64,000 nt of DNA from an uncultured Oscillospiraceae bacterium. GTDB lineage: Bacteria; Bacillota; Clostridia; Oscillospirales; Ruminococcaceae. Below the pieces are notes generated by a model. The model was not told the DNA's origin and did no database searches. It saw only the letters and a program-made list of their open reading frames with translations. The position numbers and the translations under genes are program-made. Positions 62,229 through 64,000 of the stretch are shown here, piece by piece. The stretch's first letter is position 1; every line of letters begins with the position of its first letter. The stretch covers positions 1-64,000 of the forward strand of contig UQMF01000005.1 in the NCBI GenBank assembly GCA_900542145.1, given 5' to 3'.

Positions 62229-64000
62229 ATGGATAACAAGAACAGATGCGTTGTCACCGGTCTGGGACTCATCTGCGCCCTGGGCGATGGCACCGACAAG
62301 TGCTGGAGCGCCGCAATAAACGGCGTGACAGGTATTCATGACGTAAAGACATTCAGCACCGAGGGCTGCTATGCTCACAAGGGCGCCGAGGTCGCTAAAA
62401 GCTCCGAGCAGCTTTCCGGCGAGGACTACGACCGCAGCTCACTGCTGTGCATCAAGGCGGCAGGCGAGGCTCTCGCAGACGCCGGATATTCCGTGACCGC
62501 TGAGAATTCCGACCGTATCGGCGTTATCGTCGGTAACTGCGTCGGCGGTGCGGCAAGCATTGACAAGTACTACACCGATGAGTTCAGGACCGGCTCCGCA
62601 AAGGCTTCTGATATCCTCAGAATGCCGGCGGCTGCTATCGCTAACAACGTTGCAAAGCACTTCGGACTCAACGGCGCCACCGCGAACATCGTTAATGCGT
62701 GCGCGGCTGGTACCATGAGCCTTTCCTACGCCTGCGACCTTATCCGCGCCGGAAAGGCTGACGCGTTTGTTGCCGGTGGTTCCGACAGCTTCTCTTCACT
62801 GGCTTTCGCAGGATTCCACGCGCTCCACGCGCTGTCCGAGAATCCCTGCTCTCCGTTCAACCACAGCAACGGCATCACCCTCGGCGAGGGCGCTGGTATC
62901 CTTATCGTTGAGAGCTACGAGCACGCTGTTGCACGCGGCGCGAAGATCTATTGTGAGATACTCGGCTCCGGCGTAAGCTCCGACGCGCACCACATCACCG
63001 CTCCCCGTCCCGACGGACAGGGTCAGATGAGCGCTATCCGCCGTGCTGTCAGGACCTCCGGCCTGGATTTCACCGACGTTGACTACATCAACGCGCACGG
63101 CACGGGCACTGCCAAGAACGACGAGGCGGAGTTCCTTTCCCTGCACACACTGTTCGACGAGAACAAGCATCTTTCCGTAAGCTCCACAAAGTCCATGACC
63201 GGACACTGTCTGGGCGCGGCTGGCTCCATTGAGGCTGTCCTGACCGTAAAGGCAGTGTGCGAGGACACAGTTCCCCCGACCATCGGATATTCCGATGAGG
63301 ATCTTGCAGTTCTTAAGGAGAAGGCAGGGGATATCGACTTCGTACCGAATACAAAGCACGAGAAGCCGGTGAATTTCGCGGTTTCCAATTCCTTTGCGTT
63401 CGGCGGCAACAATGCTTCTATTGTATTCGCAAAGAAGCCGCACGATATGCCCGACAACACAAATAACGAGAAGATCTACATCACCGGTATCGGCGAGGTA
63501 GTCGGCAATGCAGAGGAAGAGGGCAAGGGTATCCGCGCCTCCATTACCTCTGACGACTACAAGGAGCACGGAATCAAGATGGCGTTCTACCGCAAGCTCG
63601 ACAGATTCAGCCAGATTCAGCTGATAAGCGGCATGCGCGCGCTGGCTGACGGCAAGGTCACCATAGATGAGAGCAGCGAGAACGAGATCGGCATAGTTGT
63701 CGGTACTTCCGACGGCCCTATGACCGAGATCGTGGGATTCCAGAAGGCTGTAGTAGAGGGCGGCACCGCAAACGGCAGTGCGTTCTCCTTCCCGAACACC
63801 GTATACAATGCGGCTGGCGGATATTTCAGCATTTTCGCAGGAATCAAGGGCTATAACGTAACTGTTGCAAACAGCGTCCAGGCAGGACTTCAGAGTATCT
63901 GCTACGCTGCGGACGTACTGCACAACGGCACCGAGAACATCATGGTCGCAAGCGGTACTGACGAGAACACCGACGTTGACGCAGAGCTTTACGGAAAGCT
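62229..64000 (+). CDS. tandem ketosynthase (KS plus KS-like/CLF-like), partial at window end
   Basis: At least 590 residues, no stop before the window ends. Residues about 5-405 are a complete beta-ketoacyl-ACP synthase with Cys158 in NACAAGTMS, His290 in NAHGTGTAKNDEAE and His326 in TGHCLGAAGSIEA. From about residue 416 (YITGIGEVVG) a second ketosynthase fold begins, with EIGIVVGTSDGPMTE. Where the catalytic Cys should be it reads TVANSVQAG, so Cys is replaced (Val550, next to Gln551). This is like a chain length factor, but joined to the active KS in one chain. Start ATG at 62229 comes directly after the acp stop. Confidence 0.88.
   Translation, partial: MDNKNRCVVTGLGLICALGDGTDKCWSAAINGVTGIHDVKTFSTEGCYAHKGAEVAKSSEQLSGEDYDRSSLLCIKAAGEALADAGYSVTAENSDRIGVIVGNCVGGAASIDKYYTDEFRTGSAKASDILRMPAAAIANNVAKHFGLNGATANIVNACAAGTMSLSYACDLIRAGKADAFVAGGSDSFSSLAFAGFHALHALSENPCSPFNHSNGITLGEGAGILIVESYEHAVARGAKIYCEILGSGVSSDAHHITAPRPDGQGQMSAIRRAVRTSGLDFTDVDYINAHGTGTAKNDEAEFLSLHTLFDENKHLSVSSTKSMTGHCLGAAGSIEAVLTVKAVCEDTVPPTIGYSDEDLAVLKEKAGDIDFVPNTKHEKPVNFAVSNSFAFGGNNASIVFAKKPHDMPDNTNNEKIYITGIGEVVGNAEEEGKGIRASITSDDYKEHGIKMAFYRKLDRFSQIQLISGMRALADGKVTIDESSENEIGIVVGTSDGPMTEIVGFQKAVVEGGTANGSAFSFPNTVYNAAGGYFSIFAGIKGYNVTVANSVQAGLQSICYAADVLHNGTENIMVASGTDENTDVDAELYGK

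Overview
The window is a continuous, gene-dense piece of a Gram-positive anaerobe chromosome, most likely a Ruminococcus-like member of the Oscillospiraceae (Clostridia). This rests on a moderately GC-rich genome with strong GGAGG-type ribosome binding sites, sigma-A promoters close to TTGACA-N17-TATAAT, a DUF1858-trmK-Nif3 block, RqcH, a YlbJ-like protein, ECF vitamin transporter subunits (BioY, FolT), a THF riboswitch, and galactomannan/cellobiose enzymes of families GH27, GH26 and GH94. The assignment is inference; no rRNA is present.

Layout. 0.2-9.1 kb: DUF1858 redox peptide, tRNA methyltransferase trmK, Nif3-like protein, RqcH, ValS, a nucleotidyltransferase, an HD-GYP protein and a cyclophilin. 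9.4-19.8 kb: a polysaccharide deacetylase, a bactofilin and a membrane-anchored unknown run into an F1Fo ATP synthase operon (atpZ-like, atpI, B, E, F, H, A, a 41-residue membrane peptide, G, D, C). The c subunit carries a two-carboxylate ion site typical of sodium-coupled rotors. 19.8-20.5 kb: duplicated terminators around a 106-bp palindromic element, then tRNA Gly, Arg, His and Gln. 20.6-24.8 kb: radA with a small Cys-rich gene, a divergent cell-wall amidase, and a TerY-like VWA/PP2C pair. 25-37.4 kb: rpoB, rpoC, rpsL, rpsG, fusA, tuf.

37.4-38.4 kb is an AT-rich islet with a HTH repressor divergent from a zinc-ribbon membrane protein. 38.4-43.1 kb holds a FucO-type alcohol dehydrogenase behind a PocR-domain chemotaxis-like sensor, a TIGR04086/YlbJ-like membrane pair and bioY under two BirA-type operators. 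43.1-46.9 kb (minus strand) holds pfkA, folT with a THF riboswitch, proC and a glycosyltransferase. 47.2-52.6 kb: thioredoxin, mgtE with a long structured leader, a DUF1015 protein, a serine hydrolase and a single-domain response regulator. 52.7-59.8 kb: an aminotransferase followed by GH27, a small zinc protein, a GH26 lipoprotein and GH94. 59.8-64 kb: a degenerate response regulator, a NUDIX hydrolase, then an operon of PlsC-like acyltransferase, dedicated acyl carrier protein and a tandem ketosynthase that runs off the window.

The least ordinary items are the PlsC/ACP/fused KS-KS operon, the sodium-type ATP synthase with its extra small membrane peptide and an apparent ATA start for atpG, the mgtE leader RNA, and the palindromic element inside a duplicated terminator.
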